From Rhabditophanes sp. KR3021 (Eukaryota > Nematoda > Chromadorea > Rhabditida > Alloionematidae): a stretch of DNA of 64,000 nt. The number at the start of each line of letters is the position of its first letter. The first letter of the stretch is position 1. The notes below the pieces were generated by a model. It did no database searches. It had not been told where the DNA came from and saw only the letters and a list, made by a program, of their open reading frames with translations. Location: positions 6,014,001 through 6,078,000 of the forward strand of contig CAUJLY010000003.1 of NCBI GenBank assembly GCA_963281155.1, read 5' to 3'. Shown here piece after piece: positions 32,770 to 44,799 of the stretch. A program made the position numbers and the translations under genes.

Positions 32770-35700
32770 CTAAATTCCACAATTATCCAAATGACAAATA
32801 TTTATATCGTCCTGACTCAAAACCACATCATCTTCATTATGTACAATTTCCAATTTGACAACCTTTTCCCCTGTTAGCATGACAAAAGAATTATCACTGA
32901 AGACAAACACTAATCTCGGGTACTTTTCTTTGATCTTATCGGTGATATCAAGCCACACAAAAGGTGTAATGTTATTGCAAGATAAGGTGATTGTGTAAAT
33001 GGAATTACTGACAATTTTAACACTCTTTATCTTGAGAGCTGTATTGATGGTAGGGATGTTGAAGAATTTATTTGGGTACAGGTATGCAGTTGGTGTTAAT
33101 TTTGCATTGGTTGAGGATAAAAGGTACGATGTGATTAGGTATTCGTCCTTTGGAGCTAATTTATTTGATAGGAGCTTTAGTTTGTTGGGAATTTCATTGA
33201 GTAAAGTGGGTTTGTGTTGTGGTTCTGGGACATCTAAAAATGATAAGGACGGTATAATCTTGATACCAATTTGATCTGAATAAATTGGATCCATTCCAGA
33301 ATTAAAAGCAAACGCCTCAATTACAAGTGTAGTATTGTGAATGGCAGTAATTTGATCATTCATTATACCTAAAGTCATGTCATCTTTTTTCCAATTCATG
33401 ATAATTGTAACATCACTGAAAAATCTCTTAGCATGGTACATGACGGGTTTCCATCTTAAATCAAAATCAATGCTACTCCAGGTCGGACCTGCCCAAACAT
33501 CATTTAATTGCCAAATCATGGCACAAGACGTTTTACCACGGCCAGAGACATCAAACTTCGATCTCCATGAAAGGTAATGATTTGTCTGCCTTTCCATTGC
33601 AATTGCTTGATGAATTTGAGTTAGGAAAGAGAATCTTGATAAGTATGTTCCATTAGCCAAGCCTCTCAACGGCTTAAAATGATTCAAAACCATCATTTCC
33701 AAAGTTATATCTCCTGCTAAATGATGTTGTCTTGAAATTAATATTGGGGAGCCAAAGTAATATTCATCAGATGAATTTAGATATCTAAATAAAGTTGACT
33801 TTTGAGGAAAGGATTGTACGCCATATTCTGAAGCACACCTTGGAATTTGAAATGACTCGATATCCCATAAATCTGAGACGTCATTGTAATAGTGGATATC
33901 CCCATATTTTTCGTCTTGTGGAATACTTGACAAACCTCCGTCTCTGCAAATAAATAATAAATACAATTAAATGAAGTGAAATAAAATAATAAATACAATT
34001 AAGTGAAATGAAATAAAATAATAAATAAAGGCAATCGAATAAATAATAAATAAAGACAATGAAAAAAATAATAAATTAAGGCAATATAATAATAAATAAA
34101 AACAATAAAATATAAACTTTAACGTACTCTTCAGTTTTAATGCCGTTACTAGGACTACTCAGCAAATAAGGCCTAGACCCATCAATTTCATTAACAATTG
34201 TGCCAATTGTATCTTTGTATAATTTAATATAATCTTCTCGCTCCCCTCTATAACTAGGCCACCAATTTCCAATAGCAACTTCGTTTTCATTATTTCCAGC
34301 CCAAGCAATAATTGAAGGATGATGAGCTCTATCTTCCACAATTTCTCTAATCTCTTTACTAACAGTCTCAATAAACTGATCGTCGACTGGATACAAAGCA
34401 CAAGCAAACATAAAATCATGCCAAATCGTAAATTTGGTAAATAAGAACGTTTAATAGGTGTAAAAGTTAATAAAACAATTTTTCCATTTTTTCTTTTAAA
34501 GCATCCTACTTTATTACTGAAAATCAGTTAATTATAATTACGAATTCAAGAAAATTAGTTGCTGATCAAAAAATGTCACTAAACCATCAATTAAGTTTTA
34601 TTTGTGATTTACTGATTCATAGAAATACAACGTTTTCCTGTCTATGCTGAAGTAAGTTAGACTTTAGATAAAATAATTCTTTTCTTTAGGATGCTGAAGG
34701 TTATTTTGGGATTTACTCTTCACAAGCTTAAGCCACGTCTTAACGTTCTTGGGTATTATGATTATGCTCTATCTCTCGCAACTGGTTTAAATACAATAAT
34801 GGTTCCCAAGTTAGTCGCTAACAATTTCCTTAAAAGTCAAGCTAAGCTTCCTGTTATTGATCACAAAAATCGTGATAAAAAGAACAATTTTGCAACTAAT
34901 TTGAGATTCGTCGCATACCAAGATAATGCCTTGGATAGTAATGCTAAGAAAGTCCTAAAATTGGATAAGGATGGCAAACGAATTAAGATTTATCAATCAA
35001 TTACCGAAGCTGCTGATTCTCGTAGTGTACGTAAAACAACGATGGAAGATATCGTCATGGATTTAAGTGGGCGTATTATGATAGCACATTGGACAACTAA
35101 ATGTCACTAATTGTTAACTATCATTAATTTTGTTTATTTTCAACATTTATAATAAGTTATTTCGATTGAATTTTTAAATTTTCTTAACTTACCATTATCC
35201 CCAATTGATCAGCTAAATCATAAAATTTGGTTGTTTCATAAGTACCTCCACCCCAAATTCTGATAGTATTCATATTCCCCCGAACCATAGATCTCAACAA
35301 AAATTCTTTTCTTTTCCAATTTTGGTCATCATCACCACTTGAAGTAATATTGTTAGGAATGTAATTGGTACCTTTAAAAAAGAATAACAAATCAATTATC
35401 TTTACATAAATAAACATATACTTTTATACATTCCGGGATGCTTTGTATCAATTTGCTTTGAAGGAATAGCTTCATAACTCAGTCTATATAATAATGAGTA
35501 TATACACTAAGCTACCTATAAACTAGTTGGTTTATTTTTCCACCTAGTATGTTAAGTATGCTCCACACAAGGAGATGTACTTACAAATGAAAATGCCATG
35601 GCAGTTCAATCTTCGTTGGATTTGTGTGGAAAAAGTATTCTTTTAAGAATTTAAAGAAAGTTGTTTATAGCATGATTAAAAAAGGTATCTCAACAAAGAT

Positions 35701-37601
35701 TGGTAGAATATGTGAAATTATTTATTCCAACCTTCATCAATTTTACACCTTAAAATTCAATCGGTGTTATTTAGATGATACTCTTCTTGCTATCTACCTC
35801 TTAACTTGTTTTAAAGTTAAGTTTGCTTGACAGAATTTTGTTAATAAATATCTTTATTAATTTTATGTTTCTAATACTGTGTCTTAAGCATTTACTTAAA
35901 TTGTAGTCTTCGGAAAATAATGCAGACATTTAATATATTATTTAATAAAGGCTATCACAGCATTAGGTCACTTATTAAGTATTTAAATAAACACTAGCAA
36001 TTGCAAGTTAACTTTAAAAATGGATTTAGAAGTTGGCAAAAGGAAATTTAATCAAATTCAACTCAACAATATGGAAATAAATTATATTATTTTGAAAATG
36101 ATTGTATCAGTGATGAAAAGAAAGAAGAGCTTTTTGTTTTGATAATTGAAGGATTCAAAATGAGAAATATGTCACTTATTTCAAGAAAAAGAATATAACG
36201 GCAATCCATCAAAGAAGACCTACACAACTTTATAAGTTGATTAGTTAAATAAAGTGATCATTTTAATTGCATTTTATCTTATTCTGTTAAATATTGTTAT
36301 ATAACTTGAATATAGTAATTAATATCCATGTTTTGCATGCTTATTTATGTTTAAATAAAACATTTTCCCTAATAAATGTCTATATTTTACTCTGTTTTAA
36401 TTGCTGTCCGGTGGCAGCTCAAGTTGTGTAACATACCTTTCAAAAAAACAGGTGTCTTATTAACCACAAAAGTAAATAAACGTCCTTTGGTTAAATTATG
36501 AGTGTCAACGAAATCTTGAACCAAATGAACTTCTCTAAAAGCTAGTTTAATTTTCTGTTTGACTATTCTGTCAACTTCAGCATACAACATATATTGCTTT
36601 TGTGAACCATAATTAAATGGCCACCACAAGCCAACATTTGATTCATTTATTTTAAAAGAAGTTGTTATTTCTTTGTGATCGTTTGATTCAACTGTGACAG
36701 GCAAGGAAATATTGAGTTCAGGAACTTTGAAATTAATTGTTGTTCCTTTTAAATTACTTCCTCCTACATTACACTTGATTTTTACTTCAAAAAAGGTATC
36801 TTTGTATTTGATGACTGCTCTTAGCTTTTCGATAACAATGCTGTTTTGATCATCTATCACGAGACGAACTTTCTTTGTAATTCCCATTGTAGCTACAGCC
36901 GGACCCCTGGAAGAAATAACTATTAAAAACACGTGCTCTCTTTCCTACCAATCCCATCCGAATGAAGCCTGTGACTTCCTAATAAAATTAACATGACAAA
37001 AGCCATGGATAACTTCTGGATTGCAAAGTGGTTGGACCTGTACTCCAAATGTCTTTTCATAATCATCAAATTGCTTCAACGCATACACGATTGGTGATGT
37101 AAAAACAACTGTTAGATTATTATTTACTTCCCTAAACGTATCATTTGCATCATTAAAGGTAATAACTTTTCGGAGATATTGATTAAGGTTGGTTCCGATT
37201 AGCTCTTCATTTAAGAAGATGTCTGCAATTGTGTCTAATTCATCAAAGATTAGAGTTGAAGCCTACAGTAAAAATGAGATGTTTTTAAGTATATAACTAT
37301 AAAATAGTACCTTGTTAAGATGGTGTTGGCTTAGTTTAAAAATAGCTGAGTATCTCCAGGAAGTTGCAGATACCCAGTGATTTTTGATGTCATTTGAATG
37401 GTAAAGAGATGATTCAATTATATTTTGATGAAGTAAATCTTCGAATACATTGCCTGGGACAGTTGCTGGGAGTGGCAATATAGTGCCATTTGTTGATTCA
37501 AAGGTCCAAGCAATATTTGACGAAGTTAAATCAATCACCGTCTGACCATAACAACTTAATTTGATTAAAGTTAGAACAATAAATAGCCACATCATTGGCA
37601 T
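32770..37601 (-). CDS. manba: Beta-mannosidase (GH2 family)
   Basis: Six exons: 37601-37311, 37262-36949, 36906-36437, 35371-35193, 34426-34128, 33943-32770; 908 residues, near MANBA length. Signal peptide at the start (MPMMWLFIVLTLIKLSCYG). Landmarks are FGWDWGPAV, LWWPFNYGSQKQYMLY, KGTNYIPNN, NTIRIWGGGTYE, the acid/base region AWAGNNENE and a C-terminal beta domain. The enzyme removes beta-mannose from N-glycan breakdown products in the lysosome. TTTTTAGAG before the ATG may be a trans-splice acceptor. Oddity: exon 5 joins in phase and restores IWHDFMFACALYP, but the base triplet before it is ACG, not an AG acceptor. Introns 3 and 4 are large (1065 and 766 bp); intron 4 holds an antisense gene. 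Confidence 0.9.
34644..35110 (+). CDS. Small protein nested antisense in mannosidase intron 4
   Basis: Probable exons 34644-34651 and 34690-35110 (38-bp intron), giving about 142 residues; translation may instead start at 34691 after trans-splicing at TTTCTTTAG. The protein is basic, with a mildly hydrophobic start (VILGFTLHKLKPRLNVLGYY), a Lys-rich middle and the end IVMDLSGRIMIAHWTTKCH. No domain recognised. Its codons look genuine (few rare runs, no internal stops) and there is a good intron or acceptor. It occupies most of the intron opposite the host gene. Confidence 0.6.
35372..36436. other. Mannosidase intron 3 (1065 bp) with decayed sequence
   Basis: Far longer than the local norm of 40-60 bp. 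Around 36018-36200 it contains short protein-like frames (EKKEELFVLIIEGFKMRN) broken by stops, suggesting an inserted, decayed element. Nothing recognisable. Confidence 0.4.
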
Positions 37602-38022
37602 ACTCTAAAAATGTTTATAAATTGGCACAATCAAAAAAGCTTATAAACCAATCAATTAGTGAAAAAATGGGATGTTGGCCAGTTACAACAATGTATATAT
37701 TTAACAATAAATACAAATAAATTCTATTTGAATTACAATTTTTTGCAAACAAACATTCAAAATTTTAATAAATATCTTATTGTGATTACAAATGCCATTT
37801 ACTTGTGTATTAAATTTGCTAATCCTTGATTTGTGTTCATCAGCTTTTCTTCATCAACAGTTGATCAATCTTAACTATATTTGTTTATTTTGTCACCAAG
37901 TGTTTGTTTTTATAAAATTCAAGGAGATTAACGTGATGGTTCTAGCCATGATATCAAGTACATTTGTTTGCTAATAAGTTAAAGCGATGATTTTGGCGTG
38001 ATTCAAGAATTTCACAAATCAG
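37602..38022. other. Divergent promoter region, mannosidase and GRL gene
   Basis: About 420 bp between divergent starts. AT-rich; the right end leads into a TATA box for the GRL gene. Confidence 0.5.
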
Positions 38023-38030
38023 TATAAAAG
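38023..38030 (+). promoter_or_regulatory. TATA box of the GRL gene
   Basis: TATAAAAG lies 26 bp upstream of the ATG at 38057. TATA promoters are common for nematode cuticle and secreted-protein genes. Confidence 0.55.
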
Positions 38031-38056
38031 AATTTAAATTTAAGCATCATATAACA

Positions 38057-38582
38057 ATGAAAATATTTATTTTTCTTTACCTGTCAATTTTCATATTTAT
38101 CAAATATTCTTCTCAAACACCATGTCTTGTCAACGACCAATTAACTAAAGGACCTATTTTATTAGAAATATCGTACGATGCATTGCCTTTCGAAGATGCT
38201 GATGACACAGCAATTTCAAATACTACCACTCCAACATTCATGAAAGCCCCTAGAAAAGTCAAAGCTAAGCCAAAAACCAGAAAAATGATAATCAAATCAT
38301 CTAACAAAAATTATCCTTGCAATAACGATACATTAAAAAAAATCCTTAAAACGGTATGTTTGTAATTCTTTTTGTTTCATTCAAAAGTAATTGGTTCTCT
38401 CTTTATAGAACATCATTGAATCACCTTCCATAGCAAAACGAGCCATCTACCATACAGCTTTAACTGACATGAACGAACCATTTAACGTAATTTGTTCAGA
38501 ACACTCTTTCTCTATCCTTGTCAATGCTAACCTCTATTGTCAAGACACAATAAAACACATTTCCTGTTTGATTTATAAGTAA
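38057..38582 (+). CDS. Ground-like (GRL) domain secreted protein
   Basis: Exons 38057-38353 and 38409-38582; 156 residues. Signal peptide MKIFIFLYLSIFIFIKYSS. A Thr/Lys/Pro linker is followed by the ground-like domain: NYPCNNDTLKKIL, ESPSIAKRAIYHTA, then FNVICSEHSFSILV, ANLYCQDTIKHISC. Cys spacing and AKRAIY/FNVIC are typical of the family. GRL proteins are secreted relatives of nematode hedgehog-related (warthog, groundhog) proteins and act at cuticle and apical surfaces. TATA box 26 bp upstream. Confidence 0.9.
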
Positions 38583-39100
38583 AAAGACAAGAATATCTAA
38601 GAGATAATGAAATAAAAGTGGCGTGGTTTTTGCAGGAAACCCATTAACTTTAAATTAAAACAAAGATCAGTGATCGGTAACCTTCGCTAATAAATAATTT
38701 CCTATCGGACTATTTTTTGATTATCAAATAAATTAAATACCTTTCATATGAACTTGATGCACCTACACTGGACAGGTTATTCTCTCTCTGAATAGACAAT
38801 CATACAAAAAATTCATCTTTTAAGGTTATAAAATGATAAGAAAAAGCACGTGTAGTTGATGCCTTAATCGCTTTTTGTGTGATCATCAATTCTATGTAGC
38901 AAACAGCTCTACGACAATACAATTTAGTTTGTGATGATTAAAAATGGTTTATTTTTTCTATTTAAAATAATATTACCCGATACATATTATATAACAAACA
39001 ATTGAAAATAATATCAAAATACGATTAATCAAACATCATGGAAGTTAAAAGGTTGTTGTTACGGTTGTTGTTTTGTTGTTGAAAGGGCGGCTGTATGTTT
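38583..39100. other. Intergenic between GRL gene and small membrane protein
   Basis: Contains the GRL gene's AATAAAAG poly(A)-type signal near 38610 and one CACGTG E-box (38847-38852). No coding frame is supported. Confidence 0.45.
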
Positions 39101-39286
39101 TTATTGAGGAATCTCCTTTGCTTCAGCCTTTGCAACAAAATAAGGTAAGATGATTGAAATTGGCAAGATATAGAGCATATTTGCCAAAGTATTCTTGACA
39201 GTTGGTCTGACAAAGGAGAACAAAGCTTGGCCGGTAGCAAACAAAATAAAAGCCATTTCGAAGAAGTTGATTAAGAAGGAAATCAT
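39101..39286 (-). CDS. 61-residue two-helix membrane protein
   Basis: ATG at 39286. MISFLINFFEMAFILFATGQ begins a first hydrophobic segment; a basic VRPTVKN loop follows, then a second helix (MLYILPISIILPYFV) and the tail AKAEAKEIPQ. Codon use (TTC, ATC, GTC, AAG, ACC) is biased like a well-expressed gene and unlike the overlapping frames on both strands. No family recognised; small mitochondrial or ER membrane proteins have this shape. Confidence 0.6.
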   Translation of the reverse strand: MISFLINFFEMAFILFATGQALFSFVRPTVKNTLANMLYILPISIILPYFVAKAEAKEIPQ

Positions 39287-40708
39287 TGTTTTTAGTTAAT
39301 ATTTGTTGGTCGTTTATCCCAAAAGTGGAAGATGCTAATGTGATGAGATGGTCTCTCTTAAATAGTGGTGTTGAGTGTTTTGTAGGGCGGAACTTTGGAA
39401 AAGGCAGAAGTCTTTCTTTAGATAACATATATTTTGGTGTATTTTGGTTGGTTGTTCTTTGGAGAAAAGGAGTTTTTCCATTACCAACACCCTCCCTTGC
39501 TTTTTTCTTATTTCGTTGAAATGGGATTGTGATCAGAGGGTGATGGTTAGATAAAAATGCAATTTTGCAAAATTGAAAACGGAAAAAGCCCCTTTTGTGC
39601 GGTGGGTACGAGAGAGATCATATTGCATCAGCCACATTAAAAGAAAAAAATTGTTCTCTGTTATCAGTTGTTGAATATCAACACAAAAAATGTCATTAGA
39701 TATAATTCGCAGTAATGGTTTGTTGGATTGTGGTGTGGTACATCAACCGTGCACAAAAACAGTGTTTTCAGAGTGTAGCTGCTTAGATTAAGAGATAGAT
39801 AAATAAATAACGATTGTTGATATCTGGCGATGGTTTAAATCTTTCAATGTTCACGTGATTTTATGGTTATTGTATCAAAAGATGGTTCATTTAAAAATGT
39901 TCACGTGCTTCTTTATATTAGCGAATGAATGTTCTGTAAAGTGTCTTTTATAAATGCTGATATGATTATTAATAAATAGATATTATTTGGTTTGTATTAA
40001 AAGGCTCTTTTTCTTAAGATTAAGTTCCTGAATTGATAATTGTCAGGTGGTTAGCAATTGTAAACCTCATCTTATTATTACCAGCATTACGATTTTATAA
40101 AAAAAAGAATTGAAAAAATATAAAAATAGATATTCCATAATCAACAATCTTTCGAATTTCAATCTGTTTTGATGGTGAAAAAACTTTTAAATCAAAAAAC
40201 ATGTTTGGAGCTTTGAAGAGCTATTTGTAGTAGAAGACAATTAATTTTGACAAGCAGACATTTACTTTAACAAAAATGATTGATATCAAATTATTAAACG
40301 AATTTTTCATTGAATAATTAAGATTAATCAAAAAAAAGTTTGACATGTTTTTAAAGTTAGGTAAAAGCTAATAAAAATGACTCCTATTATCTTATCATAG
40401 TTTGGTTAAAAAGAAATTCCACTCACATAAAATAAAAATATCATATAAAACAAAAGATGATATAATGATTGAAAAGATAAACTTAACTTTCTGGACATTA
40501 ACGTGGCTAGTTAGAAGCTGAGCAAGTGAAACAGACAAATGGGATATTAGTCAATTTTTGCCAACAAAATAGATCGTTTATTTTTAAATAAATATTGAAT
40601 ATCCCTTGCAAATCAATTTTATGACACACACTTTTTGTTCTCAATAAAATTTCAATAATTTTTCTCTACATAATAGCATTGTTTTTGAGGTTGTTATATT
40701 TGATTGGA
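39287..40708. other. Intergenic 1.4 kb upstream of syntrophin
   Basis: No supported gene. Two CACGTG E-boxes at 39852-39857 and 39902-39907 sit exactly 50 bp apart within a repeated AATGTTCACGTG context. Confidence 0.5.
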
Positions 40709-42410
40709 ATGTCAAAATACAAGAATACTTCTAATTTGGATGTTGTAAGTGGTTTTATATTGTCTAATTTATTAATTATTTAATTAACCTGTTTCAAGGT
40801 TCATAGTGGTTTAGTTTTGATTTCCGACGGAAAAGGCAGAGGCAAGCTATCTAAATTACTGTTAACTAAAGGTAAGATAAATCGTTTCATAATTTAACAA
40901 TCAAATACTAATTGCGTATTCAACATAAATTTTCACAAACACTCTTACAGAGCAACTATACATCCAAGTTCCCGTCGATCCCAACAATGAAACTGCCTTG
41001 ATAAACACCCACAATCAACAATCACCAACCACAGAGAACACCGAACCAAATGTCCGTGTAATAACAGTCCGTAAAAAAGGAACTGTTCTTGGTATTTCCA
41101 TCAAAGGAGGTGTAGACGAAATGGCTTCTTTACCTATAGTTATATCAAAAATTATGGCTAATACACCGGCCGATGAGTGCATGCAGTTGTTTATAGGCGA
41201 TGTGATTCTTGAAATTAATGGTGTTAGCTTGGAACAAAAATCGCATGATGAGGCCGTCAGGATGTTGAGAGAGTCCGAGACTAGTGTAACTTTGACGGTA
41301 AAGAATTGCCCGCAGATTGCACCCATTTTGAAACAAGCCTGCGGAAAAGCTTTTCATAGCACGAATGATATATTTTCGGAACCGATGCCTTTTAAGAGTG
41401 TTTTGAAATCTAGTATCTCTACCAATGATATCAAAACATACACTAATAGTCGACCCAATATTAATGAACCTTTTTTGGAAAATGAAGCCAAAGATGGGTT
41501 TAAGACAATCTGTAAACTACCTCTTCCTATGGCTATAATTTCAAGATATTTATGGGGTACTGATAAGATACGAAACAATGCTTTTGAATTAAGAACGGTT
41601 GATGGCAAGACATCCAATATCATTCACTGTGAAGATAGGAAAGCCCTAGATCAGTGGGTGAAACAAATTCAAACGCACATCAATAACCTAAACCACAAGT
41701 CAACTAAAATATCCAATAAGTTTTTACATACTTCAGAGAAGATTTTGTATATTGGCTGGTTAGATGAGATAATGCCTGAAACATTCTGTGATGATGTTCA
41801 AATTAGATGGTGCAATAGGTTTGTTATTTTGAAAGGAACAGATTTTTGTGTGTTTGATTCACCACCTCTTAATTCAGAAGATTTGAATAAATGCTTGTTT
41901 TTGTACAAGACAACGGAAACGGCTTTCAAAACAGCTGTTCCTAAAAGAGACAGAAGAGATCACGTCTTAGCAATCGATACTGCTTGTGGAAGTAGCCATT
42001 ACTTTTCATTTAATTCTTACGCCCAATTTCAACAATTCGAAAATGCCTACTATGACGCTGTTTATAAAAGCATTAAGGCCATGCAGTGTAAAACATTTGC
42101 TTGTTCTCACCTCGGAAGGCCAAGTGGCTTAGTCATCGACTATCAACAAGGAATCAGTCTCTACGACATTCCCACAAAGCAATACATCTGGAGCTTCAAA
42201 TTCCACGAACTAGATAGTTCAAGTGATGATGGAAAGATGCGTTTACACATGGTTTTTAAAAATATGCGTGGTGAAAATGGACCTTGCCTCGAAACCAAAA
42301 ATATAGAATGTGACCAAGTGATGAATCTAGTCATGTCTCTTCATTCTTTTTATCTAACCAGAATTATGGGCATTCATCCTGATTATTTGAGATTATTGCC
42401 ACTGACTTGA
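40709..42410 (+). CDS. Gamma-syntrophin-like PDZ/PH adaptor
   Basis: Exons 40709-40744, 40799-40871 and 40951-42410; 522 residues, very close to human gamma-syntrophin. The N-terminal half-PH (HSGLVLISDGKGR) precedes a PDZ domain (VITVRKKGTVLGISIKGG, then GDVILEINGVSLEQKSHDEA), the second half-PH, a second PH-like region and the C-terminal syntrophin-unique block (DELDSSSDDGK-like: FKFHELDSSSDDGKMRLH). Syntrophins bind dystrophin and dystrobrevin through the C-terminal region and recruit channels and signalling proteins through the PDZ. All three junctions keep phase. Confidence 0.9.
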
Positions 42411-42563
42411 TTTTTGATTGTAAAAATTGTAATCGTTTCGTCTTATAAAAGTTCTGATTAAAAAGATTGTCACTTTATTACTTTTTATGGTTTTGCAGTA
42501 GTAAAATAATTAGATATATTTAGATTTTTTGTCAAGCATATCATTATTTAGTTATTCAAGATT

Positions 42564-43349
42564 ATGTGTTTTACGTATAGTAATAAGATTGTTACGAATA
42601 GTAGTAGCATTTTCGATATTGATATTGACTATCCTTCTGATGATGATTTTATTCATTTGCCTGAAACTGAGAAAGGTGAGGCTGTTTGTATTGAGCAATT
42701 TGAGGAAGTACCCATTAAGCCACTAATTGCGGAAAGAGCACAACAAATTGAATCAATCTTTTCCCTCTTTATCTTTGATAATCTGTTGCCTTTTTATCAA
42801 GGGTATGATGAGTTCAATAGACTTGATAATGTAAGTTAACTATTTCTACATTTTAATTTGAGTTCTTAGAAAGTCAAAGAAGTAGAAGTATTGGCTCTGC
42901 CCTACAAATACCAATTCAAAAATACCGAACACAAAGTAATTCTTATCGGAAACATAAAAAGTATAAACATCTTCACTAGCCTAAGAGCCTTGATAAGACA
43001 AGAAAAAAATATTAGCCTTGTCATTCGTGACTTGATAAATGATCCAAATTGCTTAGTCTTGGAATTACTTGATTTAATCGGATGCTACAAAAAGATCAAA
43101 TTTCACTATTCAAGCAAGCATGAATTTGAAACAGTTTATAAACGTTGCGTCAATCACAAAAGTACTGAAATCGAACCCACCAGGTGCCTTGAAGATTTTA
43201 ATCACAAAACATATGTTACTGATAATGAAGACTGTTCTAATCTAACTGAAGACCATTCATACGCTCATCTAGCTTCAGATATAAGGCAGAATACACTAGA
43301 AAAGATTAAGGCTATCGCCAAAAATAATGAACTTTTCTTTTCCTCTTAA
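42564..43349 (+). CDS. Unknown protein, 248 residues
   Basis: Exons 42564-42830 and 42870-43349, with a 39-bp intron bounded by GTAAGT and TTCTTAG. The N-terminus is acidic (FDIDIDYPSDDDFIHLPETE); the middle has beta/alpha-like hydrophobic alternation (EHKVILIGNIKSINIFTSL, LVIRDLINDPNCLVLELLDL). No signal peptide or membrane segment, no family recognised. The stop codon is 33 bp from the stop of the opposing gene at 43383, so the 3' UTRs must overlap. Confidence 0.65.
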
Positions 43350-43382
43350 TAAAGATATACAATAATTTAGTTTATTTAAGCA

Positions 43383-44799
43383 TTAATTACAGGAAACTAT
43401 TTGTTCATACATATCATTAACTTTAGCATCGCAAATTTCTCTGTTTAGTACAGCCAACTTTTCAATAAGTTTCATGGCGCATTTGGTTTTGGCGTTGTAT
43501 TTGAATAAATCACTGAAAGATTTGTAAGTAGCAAAGAGGTTGGAGAGTTTTTGGGTTTTGAGGATGATGACGCCGTCTATGAGCAAGTAGAAGTTTGAGT
43601 TATGATCGACCAGGAATTCAACTCCTTGTCTTTTGAAGTAACTTAGGTTACAACCCTCTTCGTATAAAGTAAAGAAAGGCCCTTCATTAATAGCCTTCAA
43701 CTGATTATGAATCGTCTCAATGCAAGTTTGCGGCGTAAAAACATTGTTCCTAAACTGTTCATTATTGACCAAAAACCACAAGACTTTTCTCAAAGCATCC
43801 GTAAATGCCTCTTCCTTTGACTTGTCAGTTATAATAGAAAAGCAAGACAGTAAATTAGCGAATATGAATGGATAAGATTCTTGCAAAAAATCTAATGGCT
43901 TGTTACTTTCTATATTTAGTTCTCTGATGCAGTGCTTAATAGCATCCAGATTAGTTCTTATGTAAGCGTGAGGATCAATTTCACCCTGTATGAGTTCATT
44001 AAATTTGGTTAGGGTGAGTTCGTTTTGTTTGCCACCTGTTTTATTGGCTTTGATTTTGATGCGCATCAGTTTTTCCTTGTAGATGCGATGGCTGTTGGCA
44101 GCGTTGTGGAGTTGACTTTGGGTGATGGTAAAGGAATCAGGGAGGTTCATTAGCATCTTAAATTCATTTATAAAGTTGAGAGTCTGACCATATATGGAGG
44201 AGTTGAGACCAGCCTTGACGTAGCGGTAACAATTGTTGGCCAGTCTTACCACTTTTTTGTCCATCGATGAGCCTGGAACGATGGCACGATTGTAAGCAGC
44301 AGGAAATTGTTCTCCCTTTGTGTGAATCTCAATGCTGTCTCTAGTCAACTTTTTGACAATTGAACTTTTCTCTGAATTATTTGAGAAGATAGTTGTAGTG
44401 GGTGATTTAAATTGATTGTTGTTGTAAGATGTACCTTGCTGGTTGTCTATTGAATGATTTGGACTATATGGCGATGAATTCTGAAACATAAAAGATAATT
44501 AAAAATACAATAAACAAACAAACCTGCTCCCCGGTTTGCATCGACAAAATAAAAGCCGATAAATCGTCATTTTCCAGTTTATCAATATCCAATTGTTGGT
44601 ATGTATTAGAAGTTGTTGGCAAGTCAGCAAGTGTCCCATCAATGCTCGTATTCAAAATAACAGCATTATCGGGAACAGACCCCAATGTAGGTAAAATATT
44701 GGAATAAATAGCATCAGTTTTAAAGTAATTAATATATTGTGTTATATGATCATTGCCGTTATAGGTATTATCAGTATTGGCATTATTAAACATATTCAA
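43383..44799 (-). CDS. Unknown protein, 457 residues, Asn-rich N-terminus
   Basis: Exons 44799-44524 and 44480-43383. Residues 1-150 are Asn/Ser/Thr-rich and probably disordered (NMFNNANTDNTYNGND). Residues ~160-240 form a basic helical block (KKVVRLANNCYRYVKAG ... NAANSHRIYKEKLMRIKIKA) that could bind nucleic acid. The rest is alpha-helical. The disordered front plus basic block resembles regulatory proteins, but no domain is identified. Confidence 0.65.

Noticed and set aside
35624..35830. 68-codon plus-strand frame in mannosidase intron 3
   Set aside because: No ATG context, motif or splice support; likely chance.
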